Of a stretch of DNA of 64,000 nucleotides, positions 40,000 to 48,850 are shown piece after piece. The stretch comes from a virus, in the IMG/VR virus record IMGVR_UViG_3300032242_000723, positions 186,001 to 250,000 of that record; one strand, written 5' to 3'. Made by a program: the position numbers and the translations under genes. Within the stretch, counting starts at the first letter, position 1, and each line of letters opens with the position of its first letter. The notes beneath the pieces are model-generated. The model ran no database searches and was not told where the DNA came from. It was given only the letters and a program-made list of their open reading frames with translations.

Positions 40000-40619
40000 T
40001 GTCTTTGATCACATTATCTTATAAGGTTGAAGGCTTCCTAAAAATCTACGACCCCAACAACGGGGAAATCTTTGTAGACAAGAAGAATGCGATCAACTAT
40101 GAAAATATGTCGGTAGCGATTGCAGATACGCTTAGTAGTCGTGGCTACGGTGAAATATATCAAATGGCATTTGGTAATGGCGGTGCATCTGTTGACCAAA
40201 CAGGGGTTATCACCTACTTGCCACCTAACGTTACTGGACAGAACGCAGCACTATATAATGAGACATACGCTAAGATCGTAGACGATACTAGCGTATTCAA
40301 CTTAGACCCTACTAGAAACAAGATGACAGTTTATCACACTGCTGGTCGCTTGTACACTGACATTCTTGTACAATGCTTGCTTGACTACGGTGAACCTTCT
40401 GGTCAAGCCGCATTTGATAATAGTACACAAACAGATTCGGCATACATATTCGATGAGTTAGGCTTATTAGCAAATTACGGTACTGATAGCAATGGTATTC
40501 CGATCACTCGATTACTGACTCATGTAATCTTTCACCCTGTTCAGAAATCACTGAATAGACAGATTCAAATCGATTATACTGTTCGTATTCAAAGCTTGAC
40601 TAACTTAGTAACTATATAA
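39999..40619 (+). CDS. virion structural protein of T4-like marine phages
   Basis: 206 residues. Blocks KVEGFLKIYDPNNGEIFVDK, GEIYQMAFGNGGASVDQTG, ITYLPPNVTGQNAALYNETY, ILVQCLLDYGEPSGQAAFDN and HVIFHPVQKSLNRQIQIDYT resemble a conserved structural protein that I remember next to the large wedge/fibre gene in cyanophages, never given a T4 number. A connector between baseplate and fibre is possible but is inference. It overlaps the preceding small gene by one base (TAATG). Confidence 0.7.
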   Translation: MSLITLSYKVEGFLKIYDPNNGEIFVDKKNAINYENMSVAIADTLSSRGYGEIYQMAFGNGGASVDQTGVITYLPPNVTGQNAALYNETYAKIVDDTSVFNLDPTRNKMTVYHTAGRLYTDILVQCLLDYGEPSGQAAFDNSTQTDSAYIFDELGLLANYGTDSNGIPITRLLTHVIFHPVQKSLNRQIQIDYTVRIQSLTNLVTI

Positions 40620-40622
40620 GAT

Positions 40623-40630
40623 GATAAATA
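40623..40630 (+). promoter_or_regulatory. late promoter box before the fibre-like gene
   Basis: GATAAATA four bases after the preceding stop. The predicted start near 40637 leaves a leader of about 16 bases with CGGAGC before the ATG at 40653. Confidence 0.6.
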
Positions 40631-40652
40631 AAGATAACGGAGCAATTTAAAG

Positions 40653-41879
40653 ATGGCATATACAATTGTAAAAAGTAATGGTACGGTATTGACCACCATT
40701 GCTGACGGTACGATCAACACTACGAGTACCTCTTTAGGGTTGCCTGGTAGAAACTACGCAGGATATGGTCAATCGCTTGACACTAATCAGGTACATTTGC
40801 TTGAAAATTTCGCAGATGTCACTCCACCTGCTAATCCGCTAAGAGGTCAGCTTTGGTACAACACTAATAGTAGCACATTGTACGTTTGTCCTACTGACGG
40901 ACAATCAAACGGATTAGCTTGGTTAGCATTGACATCGACTTCATCAGGCGGAACGACTACATTCGGTGCTGTTACTGTCACTGGCAACCTAACTGCTAAT
41001 AATATTTCTGCTACTAATAATAGCAACGCAAATGCAATGTCAACTAGCTACCTAACTGTTTCTATTCAAGCTGATATTGGTAATGCAAATGTTACCTCTG
41101 CTAATATAGGAACTTTAAAAACTACTGCAATTACGACAGGTGCAGCAACATCAGGTGGAACACTTACTGGTGTTTGGACTGTTACGGGTTCAGCAGGTGG
41201 TTCAGGTGCGAATGCAGTAGTATTTGATACTGGCGGTATCTATATCAGTAACTCAGCAGGCGCTAACTTATACGGTATCAAGACTGACAAGTACATGTAT
41301 GCGAACGGTGCTCCGATCTCGTTTGCTGGTACATATAGCAACTCAAATGTCGCTTCTTACTTGCCTACTTATAATGGAAACATTCTTACTACACAAACGC
41401 AAGCAATCGTTCTTACTACTGGTGCAAACACTACCGCCGGCAACATTACTGGTAACTGGTCACTCACTGCTGGTTCACGACTCAACGCTACATACGCTGA
41501 CTTGGCCGAACGTTTCGAAGCTGATGAAATCTATTCTGCCGGTACAGTAGTTCAGATTGGTGGTATTAAAGAGATTACTGCTGTTAAGTATGAACTCGCT
41601 GAAGATGTCTTCGGTGTTATCTCTGATAGTGCTGGTTTCGTTATGAACTCTTCAGCAGGAAACAACGACACTCACCCTGCTGTAGCTGTTTCTGGTCGTG
41701 TTCCTGTTAATGTAACTGGTAAAGTAGCTAAAGGTCAACGTCTTGTTAGTGCAGGTGAAGGTGTCGCTCGTGCTGCTAGAGTAGGTGAAGCGACTGCGTT
41801 CAACACAATCGGCAGAGCATTAGAAGCAAAAACCACAGATGGTCTCGGATACGTCGAAGCCTTTGTTACGATTCGTTAA
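40653..41879 (+). CDS. tail-fibre-like virion protein with conserved C-terminal domain
   Basis: 408 residues. The N-terminal 100 residues have a virion-attachment feel (TSLGLPGRNYAGYGQSLDTN, HLLENFADVTPPANPLRGQL, WYNTNSSTLYVC). The middle (about 105-275) is Thr/Asn/Gly/Ala-rich and repetitive, as in fibre shafts. The C-terminal 130 residues (TYADLAERFEADEIYSAGTV, then VFGVISDSAGFVMN, AVAVSGRVPVNVTGKVAKGQ, IGRALEAKT and EAFVTIR) form a domain that ends many phage fibre and structural proteins and resembles peptidase G2-like or chaperone tails. I cannot say whether it is cut off after folding. Likely a side fibre or fibre-associated protein. Confidence 0.7.
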   Translation: MAYTIVKSNGTVLTTIADGTINTTSTSLGLPGRNYAGYGQSLDTNQVHLLENFADVTPPANPLRGQLWYNTNSSTLYVCPTDGQSNGLAWLALTSTSSGGTTTFGAVTVTGNLTANNISATNNSNANAMSTSYLTVSIQADIGNANVTSANIGTLKTTAITTGAATSGGTLTGVWTVTGSAGGSGANAVVFDTGGIYISNSAGANLYGIKTDKYMYANGAPISFAGTYSNSNVASYLPTYNGNILTTQTQAIVLTTGANTTAGNITGNWSLTAGSRLNATYADLAERFEADEIYSAGTVVQIGGIKEITAVKYELAEDVFGVISDSAGFVMNSSAGNNDTHPAVAVSGRVPVNVTGKVAKGQRLVSAGEGVARAARVGEATAFNTIGRALEAKTTDGLGYVEAFVTIR

Positions 41880-41891
41880 TAGGAAGCACAG

Positions 41892-42845
41892 ATGAGTTAC
41901 GCACAATTTGGTACAATCCAAGCTTCTGACTTCAATACTCTTGTCGGTGGCAACCCTACAACAACGTCAGGTACATTAAATGCTGTATGGGCAACAGGCG
42001 GAACAACTGCTGGATATGGACAAACTGCGGTAGCTAACGTTACTGTAGGACAAACAGTTGCATCAACTGCACAATGGACGGCTCTTGTTTCTAATACCGC
42101 ATCTGCTGCGACTCATCAAGGAACATCAATCACTGCTGTTACTGCCCCTGCTGCTGGCGGTGTTGTAACATACCTTTCTGCTATTCCAACTAACTTGACA
42201 TCGATTTATACTGGAAGATTAAATGCTGCAACACAAGGCGGCACATCTGCAAACACTGTAACGTTTGCGTCAACTTGGTCATCATTGTTGACCTTTACTC
42301 ATACTGCTACATTTGCAAACGGTGACGCTGCTAGATATTTCTTTAATTCAGGTGGACAGATCAAGATGACTGTTTCGCATCCTTCAGGTACTGGTATCGA
42401 CTTACTCTTTAACAACTTAGCATCAAACGTAGGTACGGTTGCAATGAGTGCAGTAACTTCGGGTACCCAAACTATCAGTGCAGTATCATACAACGGCATC
42501 ACTAAGATAGGCGGCGGCGGTAACGCTCCTACGATTGACTCGACTAAGGGCTATTTCGGACAAACAGTGTCAAATGCTAACGTATTCACTCAGCTTGCAT
42601 CAACTGGTCCTGCAGGTTACTTAAGTACATTCATTCGCTTCATCACCAAATCAAACGGTACTCAAGGTGCAAACGGTGATGCTGGTTCAGTCATTACTAT
42701 CTACACAGTATGGGACGAAGTTCCTGATGGTCTAGTTGTATCAGCCGGTTCTGCAACTACTATGACTCTTGTACCTCCTGAGTCAACAAACATCGCCAAT
42801 ACATGGGGTGCTGTTACCCTTGCTGGTACTGCGTCAGGCGTATAA
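41892..42845 (+). CDS. Thr/Ala/Ser-rich virion structural protein
   Basis: 317 residues starting MSYAQFGTIQASDFNTLVGG, a start shared in my memory by structural proteins of marine T4-like phages. The body is beta-rich with many small residues, with FASTWSSLLTFTHTATF, ARYFFNSGGQIKMTVSHPSG, FIRFITKSNGTQGANGDAGS and VITIYTVWDEVPDG as recognisable blocks. It lacks membrane segments and catalytic motifs. It follows the fibre-like protein after 12 bases with an AGGAAG ribosome binding site and precedes the accessory operon. A distal fibre or tip protein is likely. Confidence 0.65.
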   Translation: MSYAQFGTIQASDFNTLVGGNPTTTSGTLNAVWATGGTTAGYGQTAVANVTVGQTVASTAQWTALVSNTASAATHQGTSITAVTAPAAGGVVTYLSAIPTNLTSIYTGRLNAATQGGTSANTVTFASTWSSLLTFTHTATFANGDAARYFFNSGGQIKMTVSHPSGTGIDLLFNNLASNVGTVAMSAVTSGTQTISAVSYNGITKIGGGGNAPTIDSTKGYFGQTVSNANVFTQLASTGPAGYLSTFIRFITKSNGTQGANGDAGSVITIYTVWDEVPDGLVVSAGSATTMTLVPPESTNIANTWGAVTLAGTASGV

Positions 42846-42871
42846 CTTTTTTACTAGCAACATAGTGTCCA

Positions 42872-42879
42872 TATAAATA
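42872..42879 (+). promoter_or_regulatory. late promoter box heading the accessory operon
   Basis: TATAAATA, the exact T4 late consensus, 17 bases before the ATG at 42896, with AAGAGG between. It is the only clear box before a run of overlapping genes reaching the end of the window. Confidence 0.7.
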
Positions 42880-42895
42880 CTCGTAAGAGGATCAG

Positions 42896-43201
42896 ATGGA
42901 TACCAAAACATTAATTGCAGACGCTAAAGCCAGATTCAATCACAACTCCGCTAAAGCATATCTTAAAGAAAAATATGAAGCAAAACTGTTCGTAGCAGAA
43001 CAAGGTGGCTTGTGGAAAGCCGACCAACAAACAATTGCTTTCTTACATGCTAGTCCAGCCCGTGAAGTTGTGATAGTTGACACCTTTGGAAATCCAGTAT
43101 TGGTTGACCCAAAATCTTTAGTAACGAAATTAGGGGAAACTTATGAGACCGTTATGCTTGAATGGCATACTGAATGGCAGGAACTTGAAGGTAAACGATG
43201 A
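42896..43201 (+). CDS. conserved T4-like phage protein, fibre-region
   Basis: 101 residues, soluble, with DAKARFNHNSAKAYLKEKYE, AEQGGLWKADQQTIAFL, VVIVDTFGNPVLVDPKSL and EWHTEWQELEGKR. I remember close relatives beside the tail-fibre genes of cyanophages, annotated only as hypothetical or structural. No catalytic motif. AAGAGG lies 6 bases before the ATG, and the stop overlaps the next ATG by four bases. It may help fibre assembly, but this rests on position only. Confidence 0.65.
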   Translation: MDTKTLIADAKARFNHNSAKAYLKEKYEAKLFVAEQGGLWKADQQTIAFLHASPAREVVIVDTFGNPVLVDPKSLVTKLGETYETVMLEWHTEWQELEGKR

Positions 43202-44013
43202 CTCGCGGAGTACTACTGTTCGCCTTTAACTCTCTCAAATATAACTACTATGAAATGGCATTACACACTGCCAAACGTGCTAATCACTTCTTGGGACTAC
43301 CAGTAACGCTTGTTACTGATGAAGAATCGTATCCAGATGATGAGACATATGTTTGGGATAAGGTGATTAAAGTAGTACCCGATAAAGATAACTTTAGAGA
43401 TTGGGGACAGTGGATCAACAAAGGCAGATACATGGCCTATGATCTTAGCCCATACGATGAGACTATTCTATTAGACGTAGATTACGTTATCAACTCTGAC
43501 AAACTACTGACAACCTTTAACATATATGAAGACTTTGCTTGTCACAATAAGACTAACTTTTTGATGCACCCTGATGCTTCGCAAGAGTTATTGTCAGCAT
43601 ACAGCTATGAGACATTGTGGGCCACTGTGGTTACATTCAAAAAGTCAACTAGGGCAGAGCAAATCTTTAGATCACTAGAAATGGTTCAGAAGAACTATGA
43701 TCACTATGCTAATATACATTCATTCATTGCTGGTGTATACCGTAATGACTATGCACTAACACTTGCGTTACGCATTGTTAACGGACACAGTACTAATCCT
43801 AGTGATGTAATACCATGGGACCTAGTGCATGTCGGTAAGAACACTCAAATCTATGCGAATACCACGGATGAGTTCAATACAGAATATACAGTAATGTTTG
43901 ACAACTGGCAGCGTGGTAAAATTCGCAAAGAGTATATCACTATCAAGGATATGGATTTCCACCTCATGAACAAGGATTTATTTAAGGAGATTATTAATGG
44001 AACTGACGACTAG
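43198..44013 (+). CDS. GT-A-type glycosyltransferase-like protein
   Basis: 271 residues. The N-terminus GVLLFAFNSLKYNYYEMALH fits the nucleotide-sugar domain of GT-A enzymes, and ETILLDVDYVINSD (around residues 88-100) carries an Asp-x-Asp metal motif. Later blocks include CHNKTNFLMHPDASQE and VIPWDLVHVGK. The likely act is transfer of a sugar from a nucleotide-sugar to a virion protein or glycan; neither donor nor acceptor can be read. Its start overlaps the preceding stop (ATGA), and it overlaps the next small gene by 17 bases. Confidence 0.65.
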   Translation: MTRGVLLFAFNSLKYNYYEMALHTAKRANHFLGLPVTLVTDEESYPDDETYVWDKVIKVVPDKDNFRDWGQWINKGRYMAYDLSPYDETILLDVDYVINSDKLLTTFNIYEDFACHNKTNFLMHPDASQELLSAYSYETLWATVVTFKKSTRAEQIFRSLEMVQKNYDHYANIHSFIAGVYRNDYALTLALRIVNGHSTNPSDVIPWDLVHVGKNTQIYANTTDEFNTEYTVMFDNWQRGKIRKEYITIKDMDFHLMNKDLFKEIINGTDD

Positions 44014-44224
44014 TATGTTAAATGTACAACCCTATATTACTGGAAACGCATTTGGCTATTTTAACCCAAGTACTCTTACTACGGCTTTTCCAGATTTTGT
44101 AGGTAAGTATAAGGCGATACCAGTATTTGACCCGATAGAAGCACCGTTCGGTGGGCATATACTAGAGTTTGAAAATAGTGCAGATAAGATGTGGTTTATA
44201 TTAAAGCATGTTAAACATGGATAA
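43997..44224 (+). CDS. small protein with C-terminal FEN..DKMWF signature
   Basis: 75 residues, starting inside the end of the glycosyltransferase gene with AAGGAG 8 bases upstream. Most of it is unremarkable (NAFGYFNPSTLTTAFPDFVG), but the end LEFENSADKMWFILKHVKHG has the pattern seen at the end of the ten small proteins at 48094-50482 (Phe, Glu, Asp, aromatic, Phe-x-Leu). This looks like a stray relative of that family. No function is known. Confidence 0.65.
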   Translation: MELTTSMLNVQPYITGNAFGYFNPSTLTTAFPDFVGKYKAIPVFDPIEAPFGGHILEFENSADKMWFILKHVKHG

Positions 44225-44972
44225 AGGTTTTGTAATAATGGCTCAAGGTGATGACTATGTTAAGTGTGCTGTAGCACTTGAGCGTAGCATCAAGAATGTA
44301 ATGCCAGATGCCAATGTAACGATCATTACTACAGAGATGCTTCCATATGGGGATCAAGCATCTGATACTGATTGGAAGTTACAAAACGATTGGCAGGTAT
44401 ATGAGAGCAGTCCGTACGAATACACGATCAAGTTAGAAGCCGATATGTATATCCCACGGTCTATTGACTTCTGGTGGGATATATTGAAAGATCGTGATGT
44501 TGTGGTATCTACTACAGCTAGAAATTTTAAGCAAGAGATAACGGGTATCAACGCATATCGTAGATTCATCGTTGATAACAATCTGCCAAACTGCTATAAC
44601 GGTATCACATATTTCCATAAGTCGGATACAGCCAAACAGTTCTACGAGACAGTGCGAACTATCTTTGAAAACTGGGGAGAGTTTCGTAATACATTAAAAT
44701 GTAACGTTGATGAACAAGCTACCACAGACTGGGTGTATGCACTCGCATGTCATATGATGGGAGTAGAAAATACCACTTTGCCTCATGCTGATTTTATGTC
44801 AATGGTACATATGAAACAGTTCATCAACGGTCTTCCAACTGAAAACTGGACAGACACCTTGATCTACGAGATTCTCCCACATACATTAAGAGTCAATACG
44901 ATTCCTCAAATGTATCCTTTCCACTATCATATCAAGTCATTTGCTGATACATTATTGGAGAATGTTAAATGA
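44217..44972 (+). CDS. GT-A-type glycosyltransferase-like protein
   Basis: 251 residues from ATG 44217; an in-frame ATG at 44208 would add MLN. I prefer 44217 because MDKGFVIMAQGDDYVKCAVA is a clean start for the domain. IKLEADMYIPRSIDFWWDIL holds a Glu-Ala-Asp (DxD-like) site near residue 73, and YNGITYFHKSDTAKQFYETV resembles the acceptor half of such enzymes. Together with the genes at 43198 and 45297 it makes a set of three sugar-transfer genes. The target may be fibre proteins or a host glycan. Confidence 0.65.
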   Translation: MDKGFVIMAQGDDYVKCAVALERSIKNVMPDANVTIITTEMLPYGDQASDTDWKLQNDWQVYESSPYEYTIKLEADMYIPRSIDFWWDILKDRDVVVSTTARNFKQEITGINAYRRFIVDNNLPNCYNGITYFHKSDTAKQFYETVRTIFENWGEFRNTLKCNVDEQATTDWVYALACHMMGVENTTLPHADFMSMVHMKQFINGLPTENWTDTLIYEILPHTLRVNTIPQMYPFHYHIKSFADTLLENVK

Positions 44973-45310
44973 GTGATGAAGAACACGTAATCGTATGGCA
45001 AGCCCCAGAAATCATTGCACCTGAGTTTAGACTCTACTATGATGACAAGGGCTATCTCATTTGTTATACTTGTGAAAAACTTGATGGTAACTATATCGTC
45101 ATCGATGCACTAACATTCGCTGAAGGTAGACCAGATGTCAGAGTAGCAGATGGCAGACTTGTTAGAGCTAGTACTGGTTCGGTTGTCTCTAAACTACAAA
45201 TTGAACTTGACCCAGAATCTGGAAGTGTATTATGCGAAGTAGAAGACATCAGTATCATTACTGAAACAAATGGAAAATATTGGAAACTAAGGACCTATGA
45301 GCTTAGATAA
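44969..45310 (+). CDS. conserved phage protein of unknown function
   Basis: 113 residues beginning MSDEEHVIVWQAPEIIAPEF, then CYTCEKLDGNYIVIDALTFA and EGRPDVRVADGRLVR. I remember very similar proteins in marine T4-like phages, with no function. The single CYTC pair is not enough for a zinc site. It starts on the ATGA of the preceding glycosyltransferase and its stop overlaps the next start by 14 bases, so it belongs to the sugar-transfer group by position. Confidence 0.6.
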   Translation: MSDEEHVIVWQAPEIIAPEFRLYYDDKGYLICYTCEKLDGNYIVIDALTFAEGRPDVRVADGRLVRASTGSVVSKLQIELDPESGSVLCEVEDISIITETNGKYWKLRTYELR

Positions 45311-46244
45311 TATAGTAGACATTGCTGATCTTGATGTGATTTATCTGTCCTATGATGAACCACAGAAGGAGGAGTTCTGGCTTAAGATTAAGAACATGGT
45401 ACCCTGGGCGGTTCGTGTTGATAGCGTTAAGGGATCAGATGCAGCACATAAAGCAGCAGCAGAAATGTCAACGACTGAACGCTTTATTCTCATTGACGGT
45501 GACAACATGCCCAACGAGAACTTCTTTAATCTGCAACTAGACTTCACTGACAAAGACCCTAGCTACCATCTAGCACAGTATCGTTGGAGAGCGATCAACT
45601 CTATCAATGGACTACGCTATGGTAATGGTGGCATGTCAAGCTGGACTAAGACTTATGTTGCGAATATGCACACACACGAGACTAGCGACGGGAGTGACGC
45701 TACAACGGTAGATTTCTGCATGGATTCTACTAATAGTTTGTATTGGAGTATGTACGACTGCTATTCAACTACGTATCCGAACTACACTCCTTTCCAAGCA
45801 TGGCGAGCAGGATTCCGTGAAGGTGTAAAGATGGTGCTTGATCGTGGCGCAAAGCCTAGCATTGAAGACCTCAAAGATAGAGTAGCATCACGCAATCTAA
45901 ACAATCTCACGATCTGGCAGAATGTTGGCATGGACGTAGAGAACGGTGCATGGGCTATTTATGGAGCAAGACTTGGTACTCATATGACTATGCTATCAGA
46001 CTGGGACTACAGAGACGTAGCATGGTTTGACAACTTTCCTGAACTATGGGAAAAGCATAAGACAAACCCTATTCATTACGCAGAAGAGATTGGCGAAGAC
46101 TTGCAAGACAAGCTCGGTCTACCCATCTGCACACTTGACGCAAAGCAGTCAGCATTCTTCAAGCGGCATTATAATGCTGACAAGCACAACTTGGGTCCCC
46201 TCGTTAAAGAGATGGACATTATCAGAAAAATAGAAGGATGGTAA
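45297..46244 (+). CDS. glycosyltransferase-like protein with DGD motif
   Basis: 315 residues. DLDVIYLSYDEPQKEEFWLK and DSVKGSDAAHKAAAEMSTTE, then FILIDGDNMPNENFF with Asp-Gly-Asp near residue 66, suit a GT-A fold. Relatives are common in marine T4-like phages, where they are usually left as hypothetical. AAGGA lies 5 bases before the ATG. It is longer than the other two transferases here and has an extra C-terminal helical half. The donor and acceptor are unknown. Confidence 0.6.
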   Translation: MSLDNIVDIADLDVIYLSYDEPQKEEFWLKIKNMVPWAVRVDSVKGSDAAHKAAAEMSTTERFILIDGDNMPNENFFNLQLDFTDKDPSYHLAQYRWRAINSINGLRYGNGGMSSWTKTYVANMHTHETSDGSDATTVDFCMDSTNSLYWSMYDCYSTTYPNYTPFQAWRAGFREGVKMVLDRGAKPSIEDLKDRVASRNLNNLTIWQNVGMDVENGAWAIYGARLGTHMTMLSDWDYRDVAWFDNFPELWEKHKTNPIHYAEEIGEDLQDKLGLPICTLDAKQSAFFKRHYNADKHNLGPLVKEMDIIRKIEGW

Positions 46245-46247
46245 GGT

Positions 46248-46727
46248 ATGAATAACTGGAAAGACTATGTGGGATATCAACCACTAAACGAAGAAGAATT
46301 ACCTAGAGCTTATTATTCCTTAGTTTATACTACTACAACAAATGAAGACGGATCATTAAACGTTTCTACTCGTATCAATACAGTAGCAATAGGCATATCT
46401 GAAATGACGTTGACTGAAAATGAAGTGGGGAAGGCAGTAGAAGATGTACTATCAACATTTCCAAAACGAGAAATCAAAAATATTGTTGAACTACAACGGG
46501 CTAAAAACGAGATTGCTCTTACTACGCGACACACCTTTCCGGATACTAACTTCAATGATGTTTGGTATTATAATGGTCCTGGATCAATCGACAGTGCAAT
46601 TTATGTTATCAGTTATATGGGGCATTATGCAGTTAAAAAGCATGTTGATTTTGAAAAGTATGGTTTTATTGTAACATCTACTCCCACAGCCAGTGAACAA
46701 CCTATCAAGTTTGTACCGCTAGAATAA
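46248..46727 (+). CDS. unrecognised protein
   Basis: 159 residues, soluble, alpha/beta-like, starting MNNWKDYVGYQPLNEEELPR. The middle has AIGISEMTLTENEVGKAVED and FPKREIKNIVELQRAKNEIA. I recognise no family. It starts 3 bases after the preceding gene with AAGG and its stop overlaps the ATG of a radical SAM gene (TAATG), so it is co-translated with it. It could be a partner or substrate of that enzyme, but that is only position. Confidence 0.5.
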   Translation: MNNWKDYVGYQPLNEEELPRAYYSLVYTTTTNEDGSLNVSTRINTVAIGISEMTLTENEVGKAVEDVLSTFPKREIKNIVELQRAKNEIALTTRHTFPDTNFNDVWYYNGPGSIDSAIYVISYMGHYAVKKHVDFEKYGFIVTSTPTASEQPIKFVPLE

Positions 46728-48127
46728 TGTCAAACGAAACCAATAGAATCAAGGATATCCAGATCAGAGTAGAGAACGAGGCTACTCCTACATTCTGTAT
46801 GGCTAAGTGGCACCATGTGACATTATATCTACAAACTGGCGAAACACATTCTTGTTATCACCCACAACCACACAAGATTCCTTTTGCTGAACTCAAAGAT
46901 AATCCTTCTGCATTACACAATACAATGCACAAGAAACTTGAGCGTAAAGAGATGCTTGAAGGCAAGAAGCCAACTGGTTGCGAATATTGCTGGAAGATTG
47001 AAGCACTTGGCAAAGACTATATCTCTGATCGTCATATTAGAAACAGTTCTATCTTTACTGAAGAACGCTTTGAACAGACGGTCAGAGGACCCTGGGACCA
47101 GAACATCAACCCAGAATATCTTGAGATTAATTTTGGTAACGAGTGTAACTTTCAATGTGGTTACTGTCATCCAAAGTACTCTACTAAGTTCTATAAAGAG
47201 ATTGAGAAGTTCGGCCCAGTAGAAAGTGTAAAGAATCATCGCTGCGATATTGACTGGATGAAGTTATATCAGCGTGAAGAAGAAAATCCATATGTAGATG
47301 CATTCTGGAAGTGGTGGCCTGAACTTAGGCAGACACTAAACATCATGCGTGTTACTGGTGGCGAGCCAACACTGCACAAGAGTACATGGCAACTGTTAGA
47401 CAAGATTGAGGCAGACCCCATGCCCTGGTTAGAACTTAACATCAATAGCAATCTTGGTACAAAGAACATATTGATTGATCGTCTTGCAACTAAGGTAAAG
47501 AAGTTCTGTGACGAGGATAAGATTCAATCGTTCAAGTTGTTCACATCGCTTGACACCTGGGGACCTCGTGCCGAGTACATTCGCAATGGTCTTGACCTTG
47601 AACTATGGGAACAGAACTTCCACACATATCTGACAAAGAGTGACAGTCCAATCACATTCATGGTCACGTTCAATATCTTCTCAGTAACGACATTCAAATC
47701 ACTGTTAGAGAAGTTCTTAGAGTGGCGTAGACAGTATGGCTGGTACGAGCACAAGACAAGCGACAAGCATAGAGTACGCTTTGACACCCCATACCTTCGT
47801 GATCCATTACAATATGATATGAACATCCTTCCCAAAGAAGAGTACATGCCCTATATGCATGACGCATTGAAGTTCATGGAAGACAACCTAGACGATAATA
47901 GACACGACGCATTTACCACGATTGAGTACGAAAAGTTCAAAAGAGTGGTTGACTATATGGCAGAAACCGTTTACAGTGAAGACAAGTTAGTTGAAGGTCG
48001 TAGAGATTTCTACAACTGGTTCAATGAGTTGGATGATCGCAGAGAGACAGATTTCTTGTCAGTCTTTCCAGAAATGTTGGAGTTCTATAGGCTATGTCAA
48101 CAAACGAACTTATCAAACCCGATGTAA
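46727..48127 (+). CDS. radical SAM protein (N-terminal twitch-like type)
   Basis: 466 residues. The iron-sulfur motif is CNFQCGYC (Cys140, Cys144, Cys147) after LEINFGNE, with TGGEPTLHKSTW as the SAM-binding GGE. The N-terminus FCMAKWHHVTLYLQTGETHS followed by CYHP, and GCEYCW near residue 85, resembles the N-terminal twitch region of the twitch radical SAM family and may bind an extra cluster. Such enzymes make radicals on peptides or sugars. It has a different motif context from the three paralogs at 50479, 51744 and 53583, and is the most divergent of the four. Confidence 0.8.
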   Translation: MSNETNRIKDIQIRVENEATPTFCMAKWHHVTLYLQTGETHSCYHPQPHKIPFAELKDNPSALHNTMHKKLERKEMLEGKKPTGCEYCWKIEALGKDYISDRHIRNSSIFTEERFEQTVRGPWDQNINPEYLEINFGNECNFQCGYCHPKYSTKFYKEIEKFGPVESVKNHRCDIDWMKLYQREEENPYVDAFWKWWPELRQTLNIMRVTGGEPTLHKSTWQLLDKIEADPMPWLELNINSNLGTKNILIDRLATKVKKFCDEDKIQSFKLFTSLDTWGPRAEYIRNGLDLELWEQNFHTYLTKSDSPITFMVTFNIFSVTTFKSLLEKFLEWRRQYGWYEHKTSDKHRVRFDTPYLRDPLQYDMNILPKEEYMPYMHDALKFMEDNLDDNRHDAFTTIEYEKFKRVVDYMAETVYSEDKLVEGRRDFYNWFNELDDRRETDFLSVFPEMLEFYRLCQQTNLSNPM

Positions 48128-48357
48128 AAGCTGGCTGGTCTATGGATTACCAGATGATCCGTTTGGACAACTTCGCACGACGAGGATGGTCTAAGGATGC
48201 GAACGGTGTAACATACAGTGTCAGTGCGAGAGTGAGGCCTGAGATTGAACGCTGGGTTAGACAACAAAATATTGATATGTATGAAATATTAGATAATCGT
48301 TACATTTGGTTCAAGGACCCTGAACTTGAAACTCTCTTCCTGTTGAGATGGTCATGA
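48094..48357 (+). CDS. small tandem-family protein 1
   Basis: 87 residues, overlapping the radical SAM stop by 34 bases with AGG before the ATG. Shared family features are RGWSKD near 30, a Trp-Val-Arg-Gln-Gln-Asn in the middle (ERWVRQQN) and the end WFKDPELETLFLLRWS. The stop overlaps the next ATG (ATGATGG). It is closest to the next protein in the row. Function unknown. Confidence 0.7.
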   Translation: MSTNELIKPDVKAGWSMDYQMIRLDNFARRGWSKDANGVTYSVSARVRPEIERWVRQQNIDMYEILDNRYIWFKDPELETLFLLRWS

Positions 48358-48623
48358 TGGCGCTTTGTGAGACCGAGGCCGACGAGATCATTCGCACCGC
48401 CGCCGTCGATATATTCGGTGACGCCGGAAATCTGGACCACTATATTGATCGAGGTTGGCACAAAAAGACAAAAAGTACCTATATTATAGCTGCCCTTTTT
48501 CCTGAGATTAATGAGTGGATCAAGCAACAAAATCCTGACATGATTGAAGAAGTTGTAGAGGAATATTGTTATCGTTTCAAGAACCCTGAACTTGAAACCC
48601 TCTTTCTGTTAAGGTGGGGATGA
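48354..48623 (+). CDS. small tandem-family protein 2
   Basis: 89 residues. I chose the ATG at 48354 that overlaps the preceding stop; an in-frame ATG at 48348 is possible. It shares RGWHKKTK, NEWIKQQNPDM and the end FKNPELETLFLLRWG with protein 1, so the two are a recent duplicate pair. The first 30 residues differ and are acidic. The codons for Arg-Trp-Gly supply AGGTGGGG just before the next ATG. Function unknown. Confidence 0.7.
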   Translation: MMALCETEADEIIRTAAVDIFGDAGNLDHYIDRGWHKKTKSTYIIAALFPEINEWIKQQNPDMIEEVVEEYCYRFKNPELETLFLLRWG

Positions 48624-48850
48624 CTATAAAAAGACTACCATACGAAGTCATACTTGAAGACTTCCACGGGTCCGCACATGCTGAAGTATGGTGTGAAGAA
48701 CAGTTTGGTAAACGCTGGGGTCCATCTAGTGATCGTTTTGGTAACTGGGCGGCCCTTAGTGTCCCACGCCTCCTTTCAGCGCCTACTAAAATCAAGTTTC
48801 TCTTCGCAAATGAAAAGGACGCTATATTCTTTAAGTTGAGATGGTCATGA
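48620..48850 (+). CDS. small tandem-family protein 3
   Basis: 76 residues from the ATG in GGGGATGA. It has VWCEEQFGKRWGP in the middle and ends FANEKDAIFFKLRWS, the family signature. The N-terminal half (MTIKRLPYEVILEDFHGSAH) is unlike its neighbours. An in-frame GTG at 48614 is unlikely to be used, since it lies in the preceding gene's last codons. Function unknown. Confidence 0.7.
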   Translation: MTIKRLPYEVILEDFHGSAHAEVWCEEQFGKRWGPSSDRFGNWAALSVPRLLSAPTKIKFLFANEKDAIFFKLRWS

